Assembly: GCA_937907485.1 (NCBI GenBank)
Contig: CALESR010000174.1
Location: forward strand, 1 to 14,524
Length of the DNA stretch: 14,524 nucleotides
From: an uncultured Paracoccaceae bacterium
Lineage (GTDB): Bacteria; Pseudomonadota; Alphaproteobacteria; Rhodobacterales; Rhodobacteraceae
Direction of reading: 5' to 3'
Positions 6,913 to 12,604 of this stretch are shown here, piece by piece. Under the pieces are notes generated by a model, which had not been told where the DNA came from, did not search any database, and saw only the letters and a list, made by a program, of their open reading frames with translations. Each line of letters begins with the position of its first letter. Positions within the stretch are counted from its first letter, which is position 1. Position numbers and translations under genes: made by a program.

Positions 6913-6982
6913 ATGCAAGGTTGGATTGTTGCAAAATGCGAATGCACGCAAGAGTTGAAGCTGGTTGCATTGCAAAATGCAA
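6913..6982. promoter_or_regulatory. Cluster of TTGCAA/TTGCAT half-sites including a 7-bp palindrome
   Basis: The 11-mer TTGCAAAATGC occurs at 6929-6939 and again at 6970-6980, 41 bp apart, close to four helical turns. The second copy is part of the perfect inverted repeat TTGCATT-GCAA-AATGCAA (6965-6982). Further half-sites are ATGCAA at 6913-6918, AATGCA at 6941-6946 and ACGCAA at 6946-6951. TTTGCAAA-type sites are bound by the ScfR/RamB-like acyl-CoA regulators of Rhodobacter (PccR), so a regulator of that class is a reasonable guess. The cluster lies 77-146 bp upstream of the quinone oxidoreductase start and could also act on the XRE gene. Confidence 0.5.
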
Positions 6983-6985
6983 AAC

Positions 6986-7188
6986 ACGTCTTGATGGAGC
7001 AGCCTTGGCGTGTTTACATCCTCACGGATACATCGACAGCGCCGTCAGGATGCCGTCACGTCAACTATGGGTTGGATCAACTGCCAACGTGCTCACCCGC
7101 AGGGGCTGTCGGGCTTTTCGGGCAGGATGCCGGCGCAGATCGCCTGAATTCCGACCCTTGGCCGGAAAAAATCACCGATGCACGAGAC
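6986..7188. other. Intergenic stretch without a credible gene; enhancer-like repeats
   Basis: This is the central part of the 450 bp gap between the divergent oxidoreductase and XRE genes. Open frames here lack a Shine-Dalgarno and look random. It holds a tandem GCCGTCA repeat (7041-7047, 7052-7058; 11 bp period, with a third GTCA at 7060-7063) and the inverted repeat GTTGG-N8-CCAAC (7071-7088). Both are about 100-150 bp upstream of the sigma-54 promoter, where activator sites normally sit. No terminator or tRNA is visible. Confidence 0.35.
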
Positions 7189-7206
7189 TTGGCACGATAA
7201 TTGCTT
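7189..7206 (+). promoter_or_regulatory. Sigma-54 (RpoN) promoter of the XRE gene
   Basis: The sequence TTGGCACGATAATTGCT matches the sigma-54 consensus YTGGCACG-N4-TTGCW at every specified position. The invariant GG is at 7191-7192 and GC at 7203-7204, exactly ten bases apart. Transcription would begin near 7216, giving a leader of about 70 bases before the GTG at 7287. The embedded GATAAT (7196-7201) could alternatively be a sigma-70 -10, but no good -35 is found at 16-18 bp spacing. Confidence 0.7.
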
Positions 7207-7286
7207 GATGAGAACGCAGGGAAGACCAAGACAGCAGGGCGCCGTGCACAGCGGCCAGAAAAGCCCGCGACAGAAGGAGTGAAGCC

Positions 7287-7649
7287 GTGAAGCATCCCGT
7301 TGACGTCCATGTCGGCAAGCGTATCCGTCACCGCCGCTGGATGGTGGGCATGACCCAGCAGCAACTGGCCGATTCGGTTGGCATCAAGTTCCAGCAGATC
7401 CAGAAGTACGAAACCGGCATGAACCGCGTCAGCGCCTCGCGGCTCTGGGATGTCGCGCGCACGCTGGGCGTGTCGATCAGCTTCTTCTTCGAGGGGTTGT
7501 CGGGCGAAGAAACCGGCGATGCCGCCATCCAGTCCGACCTGATGGCCAACAAGGAAGCGATGGAACTGATCCGCGCCTATTATGCGATCCCCGAACAGCA
7601 GCGCAAACGCCTGTTCGATCTGGCCCGCGTGCTGTCGGACGCGGCCTGA
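7287..7649 (+). CDS. XRE family helix-turn-helix transcriptional regulator
   Basis: A 120-residue DNA-binding protein. The Cro/CI-type HTH covers about 9-65 (TQQQLADSVGIKFQQIQKYE holds the two HTH helices), followed by an FFFEGL segment and a predicted helical tail (about 80-118). It resembles the small alphaproteobacterial XRE regulators of this length; target and signal are unknown. The start is GTG at 7287, preceded by AAGGAGTG (7274-7281). The upstream sigma-54 promoter implies activator-dependent expression, unusual for a small XRE repressor. The next gene starts 69 bp downstream, with a hairpin between them. Confidence 0.88.
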   Translation: MKHPVDVHVGKRIRHRRWMVGMTQQQLADSVGIKFQQIQKYETGMNRVSASRLWDVARTLGVSISFFFEGLSGEETGDAAIQSDLMANKEAMELIRAYYAIPEQQRKRLFDLARVLSDAA

Positions 7650-7672
7650 CACCAAGGGCAAGACTTGCCGGG

Positions 7673-7700
7673 CCTGCCCCGCGCCCCTAGACAGGGCAGG
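7673..7700 (+). other. Hairpin between the XRE gene and the hisN-like gene
   Basis: CCTGCCC (7673-7679) pairs with GGGCAGG (7694-7700) across a 14-base loop, just before the Shine-Dalgarno AAGGAG (7704-7709) of the next gene. No T-run follows, so it is a weak terminator at most. It might limit read-through or influence translation. Confidence 0.3.
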
Positions 7701-7718
7701 TCCAAGGAGTCACCTGCC

Positions 7719-8525
7719 ATGCCCCGCACGCCCCTCTCGCCCGCCGCAACCCGCGAACTCTGGAGCGTGGCGCATGCGCTCGCCGATGCGGCCCGCCCGG
7801 CAACGCTGGCGCATTTCCGCAGCGCGACCCTCAGCGCCGACAACAAACTGGCGGGCGGCTTTGACCCGGTGACGGCGGCTGACCGCGCCTCCGAGGCGGC
7901 GATGCGCGCCGTGCTGGCGCGCCTGCGGCCGCAGGACGCCATCCTCGGCGAAGAGGAAGCCGCCAAACCGGGAACCTCGGGCCTGACCTGGGTCATCGAC
8001 CCGATCGACGGCACGCGCAGCTATCTGTCCGGCACCCCGACCTGGGGCGTGCTGGTGGGACTGGCGGATCAGCACGGCCCGTTGCTGGGCATCATCGACC
8101 AACCCTATATCAAGGAACGCTTCTGGGGCGGGCTGGGCGAGGCTTTTGTCGAAGGGCCGATGGGGCGGGCGCCACTGCGCTCCCGCGCGGCGCGGCCCCT
8201 GAACGAGTCGATCCTCTATTCGACCTTTCCCGAGGTCGGCACCCCGGCCGAGGGCGCAGCCTTCCGCCGGGTGGTGCCGAACACCCGCCTCACCCGCTAT
8301 GGCACCGACTGCTACGGCTATGCCCTGATCGCCGCCGGGCAGATTGACTTGGTGATCGAGGCCGGACTGCAAACCTATGACGTCATGGCGCCCATCGCCG
8401 TGATCGAGGCCGCGGGCGGGCTGGTGACCAATTGGCAGGGCGGCAAGGCGCATCAGGGCGGGCAAGTGCTGGCAGCCGCCAATGCCGCGATCCACGCCGA
8501 GGCGCTGGCGCTGCTGAACGGCTGA
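7719..8525 (+). CDS. hisN: Inositol monophosphatase family protein, probable histidinol-phosphatase (HisN type)
   Basis: A 268-residue magnesium-dependent phosphatase of the IMPase fold. The metal-binding motifs are GEEE at 77-80, WVIDPIDGTRSYLSG at 91-105 and YDVMAPIAVIEAAGG at 220-234 (Asp221). The DGTRSY variant and overall length match the HisN subgroup, which dephosphorylates histidinol phosphate in histidine synthesis in organisms that lack HisB-type phosphatases. Inositol phosphate or another sugar phosphate cannot be excluded, and no his genes are adjacent. AAGGAG at 7704-7709 supports the ATG at 7719 over an in-frame ATG 18 codons upstream. A copy of the dispersed repeat begins five bases after the stop and probably ends transcription. 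Confidence 0.85.
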   Translation: MPRTPLSPAATRELWSVAHALADAARPATLAHFRSATLSADNKLAGGFDPVTAADRASEAAMRAVLARLRPQDAILGEEEAAKPGTSGLTWVIDPIDGTRSYLSGTPTWGVLVGLADQHGPLLGIIDQPYIKERFWGGLGEAFVEGPMGRAPLRSRAARPLNESILYSTFPEVGTPAEGAAFRRVVPNTRLTRYGTDCYGYALIAAGQIDLVIEAGLQTYDVMAPIAVIEAAGGLVTNWQGGKAHQGGQVLAAANAAIHAEALALLNG

Positions 8526-8529
8526 AGAA

Positions 8530-8591
8530 GGGGGGCGCTGCCCCCCGTCGCCGTTCCGGCGACTCCCCCCGGGATATTTTCAGAGCAAAGA
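8530..8591 (+). repeat. Dispersed double-hairpin repeat, copy A (terminator-like)
   Basis: Two stems are followed by a conserved core. Stem 1 is GGGGGGC-GCT-GCCCCCC (8530-8546). Stem 2 is GTCGCCG-TTC-CGGCGAC (8547-8563). Then come a C-run, GGGATATTTT, and the tail GAGCAAAGA (8583-8591). It begins directly after the hisN-like stop in the same orientation, so it probably acts as its transcription terminator or 3'-end stabiliser. Confidence 0.75.
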
Positions 8592-8608
8592 AAGCAGGGC
8601 GGCGGCAA

Positions 8609-8637
8609 GCGGCGCGCCCGGCAAGGGGTCGCGCCGC
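8609..8637. other. GC-rich hairpin between two repeat copies
   Basis: GCGGCGCG (8609-8616) and CGCGCCGC (8630-8637) form a perfect 8-bp stem around a 13-base loop that has further CCC/GGG pairing potential. It lies in the 272 bp between convergent genes, flanked by inverted repeat copies A and B. The rest of that gap shows no gene. Confidence 0.45.
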
Positions 8638-8720
8638 CGTCTTCGCTCACGGTCATCGGCGTCCCCGCCTGTACCGTGAGGCCAGTCTTGCGGCTCAAGG
8701 TTGAGACTTGGTTAACGCCC

Positions 8721-8783
8721 CATCTATGCTCCTCAAATATCCCGGGGGGTGAGCGCGTCAGCGCGAGGGGGGCAGCGCCCCCC
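8721..8783 (-). repeat. Dispersed double-hairpin repeat, copy B (inverted relative to A)
   Basis: Read on the - strand: GGGGGGC-GCT-GCCCCCC (8767-8783), a second small stem GCGC-TGAC-GCGC (8753-8764), a C-run, GGGATATTTGA, then the tail GAGCATAGATG. It starts 14 bases after the guanine deaminase stop in that gene's orientation. Stem 1 is identical to copy A, while stem 2 differs in sequence but still pairs. Confidence 0.75.
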
Positions 8784-8797
8784 TTTCTGGCCCGGTC

Positions 8798-10087
8798 TCA
8801 GCCCCGCGCCGCCAACCGGCCGTTCACCCATGTCGCCGTGATCGCCCGGTCGTCGCCCATCATGATCGTCGGGAACAGCGCTTCCCAAAGGTCGTTGGCC
8901 CGGGCCGCGCGCTGGGCGATCACCGGGGTCGAGGCGAGGTCGATCACCGCCAGGTCCGCCTCCATCCCCGGCGCCAGATTGCCGATCTTGTCCCCCAGCC
9001 CCAGCGAGATCGCCGAGCCCTGGGTCGCCAGCCACCACAGTTGCGCCGGATGCAGCGCGGTGCCGCGCAGTTGCGCGATGTCATAGGCCGCCGCCATGGT
9101 GCGCAGCATGGAAAAGTTCGAGCCGCCGCCGATGTCGGTGGCGAGGCCCACCCGCTGGCCCTCGGCCTTGAGCCCCGCCATGTCGAACAGCCCCGAGCCG
9201 ATGAAGGCGTTCGAGGTCGGGCAATGGATCAGCGAGGCGCCAGCCTCGCGCAGCCTCGCCCTTTCGCGGTTCGTCAGGTGGATGGCGTGGCCATACAGCC
9301 CGCCTTCGCCAAAGAGCCCGAATCCCTCATACACATCGAGGTAATCGCGCGCCTTCGGGAACAGCGATTGCACCCAGGCGATTTCCTCGCGCTGTTCGCT
9401 GAGGTGGGTCTGCATCAGGCAATCGCGGTGCTCGGCCCAGAGGGCGCCCAGCGCCTGCATCTGCCCCGCCGTCGAGGTCGGGGCAAAGCGCGGCGTGATG
9501 ACATAGGACAGCCGGTCCACCCCATGCCAACGGGTCAGCAGCGCCTTGGACTGGTCATAGGCGGTCTGCGCCGTGTCGCGCAGCGTGTCGGGCGCGTTGG
9601 TGTCCATGCAGGTCTTGCCGCCCAGCACCCGCATGCCGCGCGCCTGTGCGGCGGTGAACAGGGCATCCACGCTTTCCGGGTGAATGGTGCAAAAGCTGCA
9701 GATCGTCGTCGTGCCATGCGCCAGCATCAGGTCAAGGCAGGTCTCGGCGGCGGTCCGTGCATGCCCTGCGTCGCCAAAGCGCGACTCCTCGGGGAAGGTA
9801 TAGCTGTTCAGCCAGTCGATCAGCCGCTTGCCCCAAGAGGCGATGATCGCGGTCTGCGGGTAATGCACATGGGCATCGACAAAGCCCGCCGAAATCAGCG
9901 CGCTGCCATAGTCATGCACCCGGGCCTGCGGATGGGCGCTGCGCAGGGCCTCGGGGTCGCCCAACGCCACGATCCGTCCGTCCTGCACCAGAACACCCTG
10001 TCGGGCGCTGTGCAACGCGGCCTCGGAGCCTTGGACGAACGGGTCGGCGGCAAAGCCGAGGGTCTGGCCGATGAGCAGGTCGGGCAT
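8798..10087 (-). CDS. guaD: Guanine deaminase
   Basis: Converts guanine to xanthine plus ammonia in purine catabolism; cytoplasmic amidohydrolase. The 429-residue length fits the family. Zinc and catalytic motifs: HVH in GFVDAHVHYPQ (His73, His75), QTHLSEQ (His228, catalytic-region Glu231), YGHAIHL (His267) and ATDIGGGSNFSML (Asp318). The segment DWLNSYTFPEESRF (91-104) is diagnostic for guanine deaminase rather than other amidohydrolases. The frame extends upstream, but the ATG at 10087 (MPDLLIGQ) begins the expected N-terminal beta domain and has AAAGG nearby. It is divergent from mgtE across 121 bp, with a promoter candidate at 10118-10146. No other purine genes are adjacent in this window. 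Confidence 0.95.
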   Translation of the reverse strand: MPDLLIGQTLGFAADPFVQGSEAALHSARQGVLVQDGRIVALGDPEALRSAHPQARVHDYGSALISAGFVDAHVHYPQTAIIASWGKRLIDWLNSYTFPEESRFGDAGHARTAAETCLDLMLAHGTTTICSFCTIHPESVDALFTAAQARGMRVLGGKTCMDTNAPDTLRDTAQTAYDQSKALLTRWHGVDRLSYVITPRFAPTSTAGQMQALGALWAEHRDCLMQTHLSEQREEIAWVQSLFPKARDYLDVYEGFGLFGEGGLYGHAIHLTNRERARLREAGASLIHCPTSNAFIGSGLFDMAGLKAEGQRVGLATDIGGGSNFSMLRTMAAAYDIAQLRGTALHPAQLWWLATQGSAISLGLGDKIGNLAPGMEADLAVIDLASTPVIAQRAARANDLWEALFPTIMMGDDRAITATWVNGRLAARG

Positions 10088-10117
10088 GATGAGCCTTTCA
10101 ACAAAGCCGGGAAACCC

Positions 10118-10146
10118 TTTATCGCGTGAGCGTTTGCGCATAACAA
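10118..10146 (-). promoter_or_regulatory. Sigma-70-type promoter candidate for guaD
   Basis: On the - strand, TTGTTA (10141-10146) and GATAAA (10118-10123) are separated by exactly 17 bases. Each matches the housekeeping consensus at four of six positions. The predicted transcription start is about 25 bases before the guaD ATG. Confidence 0.4.
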
Positions 10147-10208
10147 CCTCTGGCATGGCCGATTCTGATGGTGCAGTTCGGCGAAAGACTCTCAGGCAGG
10201 AGGCGAAA

Positions 10209-11591
10209 ATGGCGGAAATGGACCCCGGCGCCGCGATCCCGTCCGATGAGGGTGACCTGACCGCCGCGCGCTTTGCCACGGTGCTGGCCGCGGTCGAGGC
10301 CGCGGATGCCGCGGCGGTCGCGGCGGCGCTGGAGCCCCTGCACCCGGCCGACATCGCCGACCTGCTGGAACAGATCAGCGCCGCCGACCGGCGGGCGCTG
10401 CTGGCGCTTTATGGCCGCGAGATCGACGGCGAGGTGTTGTCGGAACTCGACGAGGCGATCCGTGAAGAGGTGATCGAGGCCCTGCCGCGCGAGGTGCTGG
10501 CCGAGGCGGTGCGCGAACTCGACACCGACGATGTGGTCGATATCCTTGAAGACCTCGAACAATCCGAGCAGGATTTCATCCTCGAAGCGCTGGAAAGCGA
10601 TGACCGCGCGGCGGTGCAAAGCTCGATGGCCTGGCCCGAGTATTCTGCCGGGCGTCTGATGCAGTCGGAAACCGTCGCCGTGCCGCAGGACTGGACAGTC
10701 GGGCAGGCGATCGACTTTCTGCGCGCGGCCGAAGAACTGCCGGACCAGTTCTATCACGTCCTCCTGGTTGATGTGCGCCACCGGCCGGTGGCCTATTGCA
10801 CGCTGGGCCGGGTGCTGGCGTCGCGGCGCGACATCGCGCTGACCGAGATCGCCGAGGACAGTTTCCGCACCATCGAGGCCGACGAGGAAGAGAGCGAGGT
10901 GGCGCATCTCTTCAACAAGTATCACCTGATCTCGATGCCGGTGGTGGATGGCGCCGGGCGGCTGGTCGGGGTCATCACCATCGACGACGCGATGAACGTG
11001 CTGGACGACGAGCACGAAGAGGACGTCCTGCGCATGGCCGGTGTGCATGATGAGGCGGCGCTGTCGGACAGTGTTTTTGCCACCATCAAGGGGCGGCTGC
11101 CCTGGCTGGCGGTCAATCTGGTCACGGCGCTGGCGGCGTCGAGCGTGGTGGGCCTGTTCGCCGATACCATCAGCGCGCTGGTGGCGCTGGCGGTGCTGAT
11201 GCCCGTGGTCGCCTCGATGGGCGGCAACGCCGGTACGCAGACGATGGCGGTGACCGTGCGCGCGCTGGCCACGCGTGAACTGACGGCGACCAACGCGCTG
11301 CGCATCATCCGGCGCGAGTTTGCCGTGGGGGCGCTGAACGGCGTGGTGATGGGCAGCGGCACGGCGCTGGTGGCGACGCTGTGGTTCGGCCTGCCGCTGC
11401 TGGGTCTGGTGATCGGTCTGGCGATGCTGGGCACGCTGACCGTCGCGGCGCTGGGCGGGATCGTCATTCCGATGCTGCTCAACCGGCTCAAGATCGACCC
11501 GGCGCTGGCCTCCGGGCCCTTTGTCACCACGGTGACCGATGTGGTCGGGTTCTTTGCCTTTCTGGGCCTTGCCTCGGTGCTGTTGCTGTGA
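10209..11591 (+). CDS. mgtE: Magnesium transporter MgtE
   Basis: A 460-residue Mg2+-gated inner-membrane channel. Order of domains: an N-terminal superhelical domain (about 20-140) with HPADIADLLEQI; two CBS domains (about 148-270), the second with MPVVDGAGRLVGVITIDDAM; an acidic linker helix; and a C-terminal block of five membrane helices (about 296-460). The family signature MPVVASMGGNAGTQ is at 331-344, and Asp445 in TTVTDVVGF corresponds to the pore Mg2+ site. Longer upstream starts exist, but AGGAGG at 10198-10203, five bases before the ATG at 10209, clearly decides the start. It overlaps the next gene by four bases (GTGA), so the two form an operon. I see no canonical M-box Mg2+ riboswitch in the leader. 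Confidence 0.95.
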   Translation: MAEMDPGAAIPSDEGDLTAARFATVLAAVEAADAAAVAAALEPLHPADIADLLEQISAADRRALLALYGREIDGEVLSELDEAIREEVIEALPREVLAEAVRELDTDDVVDILEDLEQSEQDFILEALESDDRAAVQSSMAWPEYSAGRLMQSETVAVPQDWTVGQAIDFLRAAEELPDQFYHVLLVDVRHRPVAYCTLGRVLASRRDIALTEIAEDSFRTIEADEEESEVAHLFNKYHLISMPVVDGAGRLVGVITIDDAMNVLDDEHEEDVLRMAGVHDEAALSDSVFATIKGRLPWLAVNLVTALAASSVVGLFADTISALVALAVLMPVVASMGGNAGTQTMAVTVRALATRELTATNALRIIRREFAVGALNGVVMGSGTALVATLWFGLPLLGLVIGLAMLGTLTVAALGGIVIPMLLNRLKIDPALASGPFVTTVTDVVGFFAFLGLASVLLL

Positions 11592-12142
11592 GCATCGACC
11601 AGATCAAGGCCGAGGCCCGCAAGGCCGCCTTTGCCGCCCGCAAGGCCGTGTTCGGCACCGGGCGCGACGCCGCCGCGCAGGCGCATCTGCGCGCCGCGTT
11701 GGCGGCCCATGGCCCGGCGCCGCTGTCGGGCTATCTGCCGATCCGCACCGAGATCGACCCGGTGCCGGTGATGGCCGCGCACTCCGGCCCGGTCGGTGTG
11801 CCGGTGATCCCCGGCCCGGCGATGGCGCTGCGGTTCCACCTCTGGACCCCCGATTGCGTCCTGGTGGATGGGCCGTTTGGCGCCCGAGTCCCGGCCGCAG
11901 GCGTGGCGATGGTGCCGCGCCTGCTGATCGTGCCGATGCTGGCCTTTGATGCGCGCGGCTATCGGCTGGGCTATGGCGGCGGGTTCTATGACCGCACGCT
12001 GGCCGCGCTGCGCGCCGCCGGGCCGGTGACGGCGCTGGGCTTTGCCTTTGACGCGCAAGAGGTGGCCGACGTGCCGACCGACGCCTATGACCAGCGCCTC
12101 GACGGCGTGGTCACCGAAAGCGGCCTCAGGCTGTTCGCCTGA
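11588..12142 (+). CDS. ygfA: 5-formyltetrahydrofolate cyclo-ligase
   Basis: Catalyses ATP-dependent conversion of 5-formyl-THF to 5,10-methenyl-THF, returning the storage or inhibitory folate to the one-carbon pool. The 184-residue protein has the expected length, the family signature LGYGGGFYDRTLA (127-139) that binds the phosphates, and PIRTEID at 51-57 in the folate region. Translation starts at the GTG inside the mgtE stop (GTGA overlap), giving MSIDQIKAEARKAAFAAR, the usual N-terminus. ATP-Mg is used in the reaction, but the pairing with mgtE is probably only operon convenience. The stop codon lies inside the 3' arm of a perfect hairpin. Confidence 0.92.
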   Translation: MSIDQIKAEARKAAFAARKAVFGTGRDAAAQAHLRAALAAHGPAPLSGYLPIRTEIDPVPVMAAHSGPVGVPVIPGPAMALRFHLWTPDCVLVDGPFGARVPAAGVAMVPRLLIVPMLAFDARGYRLGYGGGFYDRTLAALRAAGPVTALGFAFDAQEVADVPTDAYDQRLDGVVTESGLRLFA

Positions 12143-12165
12143 GGCACGCGGTCAGGCGCTGCCTG
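12123..12165. terminator. Paired hairpins between convergent operons
   Basis: GCCTCAGGC-TGTTC-GCCTGAGGC (12123-12145) is a perfect 9-bp stem that contains the stop codon of the cyclo-ligase. CAGGC-GCT-GCCTG (12153-12165) ends one base before the lipoprotein stop on the other strand. Neither is followed by a strong T-run, so termination may need Rho or be incomplete, but position and symmetry fit a shared 3' end. Confidence 0.6.
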
Positions 12166-12597
12166 TCACTCCAGACACAAGGTCTCGCGCCGACCGGGGG
12201 CAGTGAACACCTCCTGACAGCCGAACAGCGGCTGGAACGGCGCGCAGGTGCCCGAGCGGGCCAGACAGACCCCCTCGCAATCGCTGGCGCTGGTGCAGGT
12301 CGCCCCGGCATCGCGCGTCGGCAACACGCAGGAATAGATCCCGTTGCCGCGCGGCGTCATCTGCCCGCCTTCGCGCAGGCAGGCCGCGCGTTGCTGCGCC
12401 AGCAACGGCGAAACCGGCTGCGCGGGCACCGGCACGGCTGAGGCTGGCTCTTGAACCGGCGCCACCTCGGGCAGGTCCTCCAGCGGGGTTTCCAGCACCA
12501 CCGGTTCGGCGGCGCGCGGCGGGGCAGCGGGCGGCGGCAGCGGTTCGCAGCCAGCCAGCGCAGTCAGTGTCAGCAGAAGGATCAACAGATGTCGCAT
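12166..12597 (-). CDS. Cysteine-rich putative lipoprotein of unknown function
   Basis: A 143-residue protein with a lipoprotein signal ending LTALAG-Cys17. A long proline/alanine/glutamate-rich spacer (18-65) follows, then a compact C-terminal domain with eight cysteines (73, 90, 101, 107, 111, 118, 127, 141), enough for four disulfides. The block CLREGGQ...YSCVLP resembles the DUF333-type C...GG...C pattern, and CTSASDCEGVCLARSGTC resembles knottin-like spacing, but I do not recognise a defined family. It is presumably anchored to a membrane facing the periplasm. The start is 7 bases after the aldo/keto reductase stop, and its Shine-Dalgarno (TGAGGAT) includes that stop codon, so it is the second gene of that operon. 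A link between the two products is not obvious. Confidence 0.78.
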   Translation of the reverse strand: MRHLLILLLTLTALAGCEPLPPPAAPPRAAEPVVLETPLEDLPEVAPVQEPASAVPVPAQPVSPLLAQQRAACLREGGQMTPRGNGIYSCVLPTRDAGATCTSASDCEGVCLARSGTCAPFQPLFGCQEVFTAPGRRETLCLE

Positions 12598-12604
12598 GAT
12601 ATCC

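Noticed and set aside
6921..7208. Small open frames in the 450 bp intergenic region
   Set aside because: They have no Shine-Dalgarno or recognisable domain, and they run through the TTGCAA cluster and the sigma-54 promoter.
8529..8785. Region between copies A and B as a transposable element with terminal inverted repeats
   Set aside because: The two copies are each aligned to a convergent gene end, a third copy occurs alone elsewhere, and no target-site duplication or transposase is seen. Separate 3'-end elements fit better.
10088..10208. M-box Mg2+ riboswitch upstream of mgtE
   Set aside because: None of the conserved M-box segments are present, and the 121 bp gap is shared with the guaD promoter and too short for a full M-box.
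10088..10354. Upstream extension of guanine deaminase by 89 codons
   Set aside because: It overlaps the mgtE start on the opposite strand, and its residues are low-complexity shadow sequence. The amidohydrolase fold begins at the chosen ATG.
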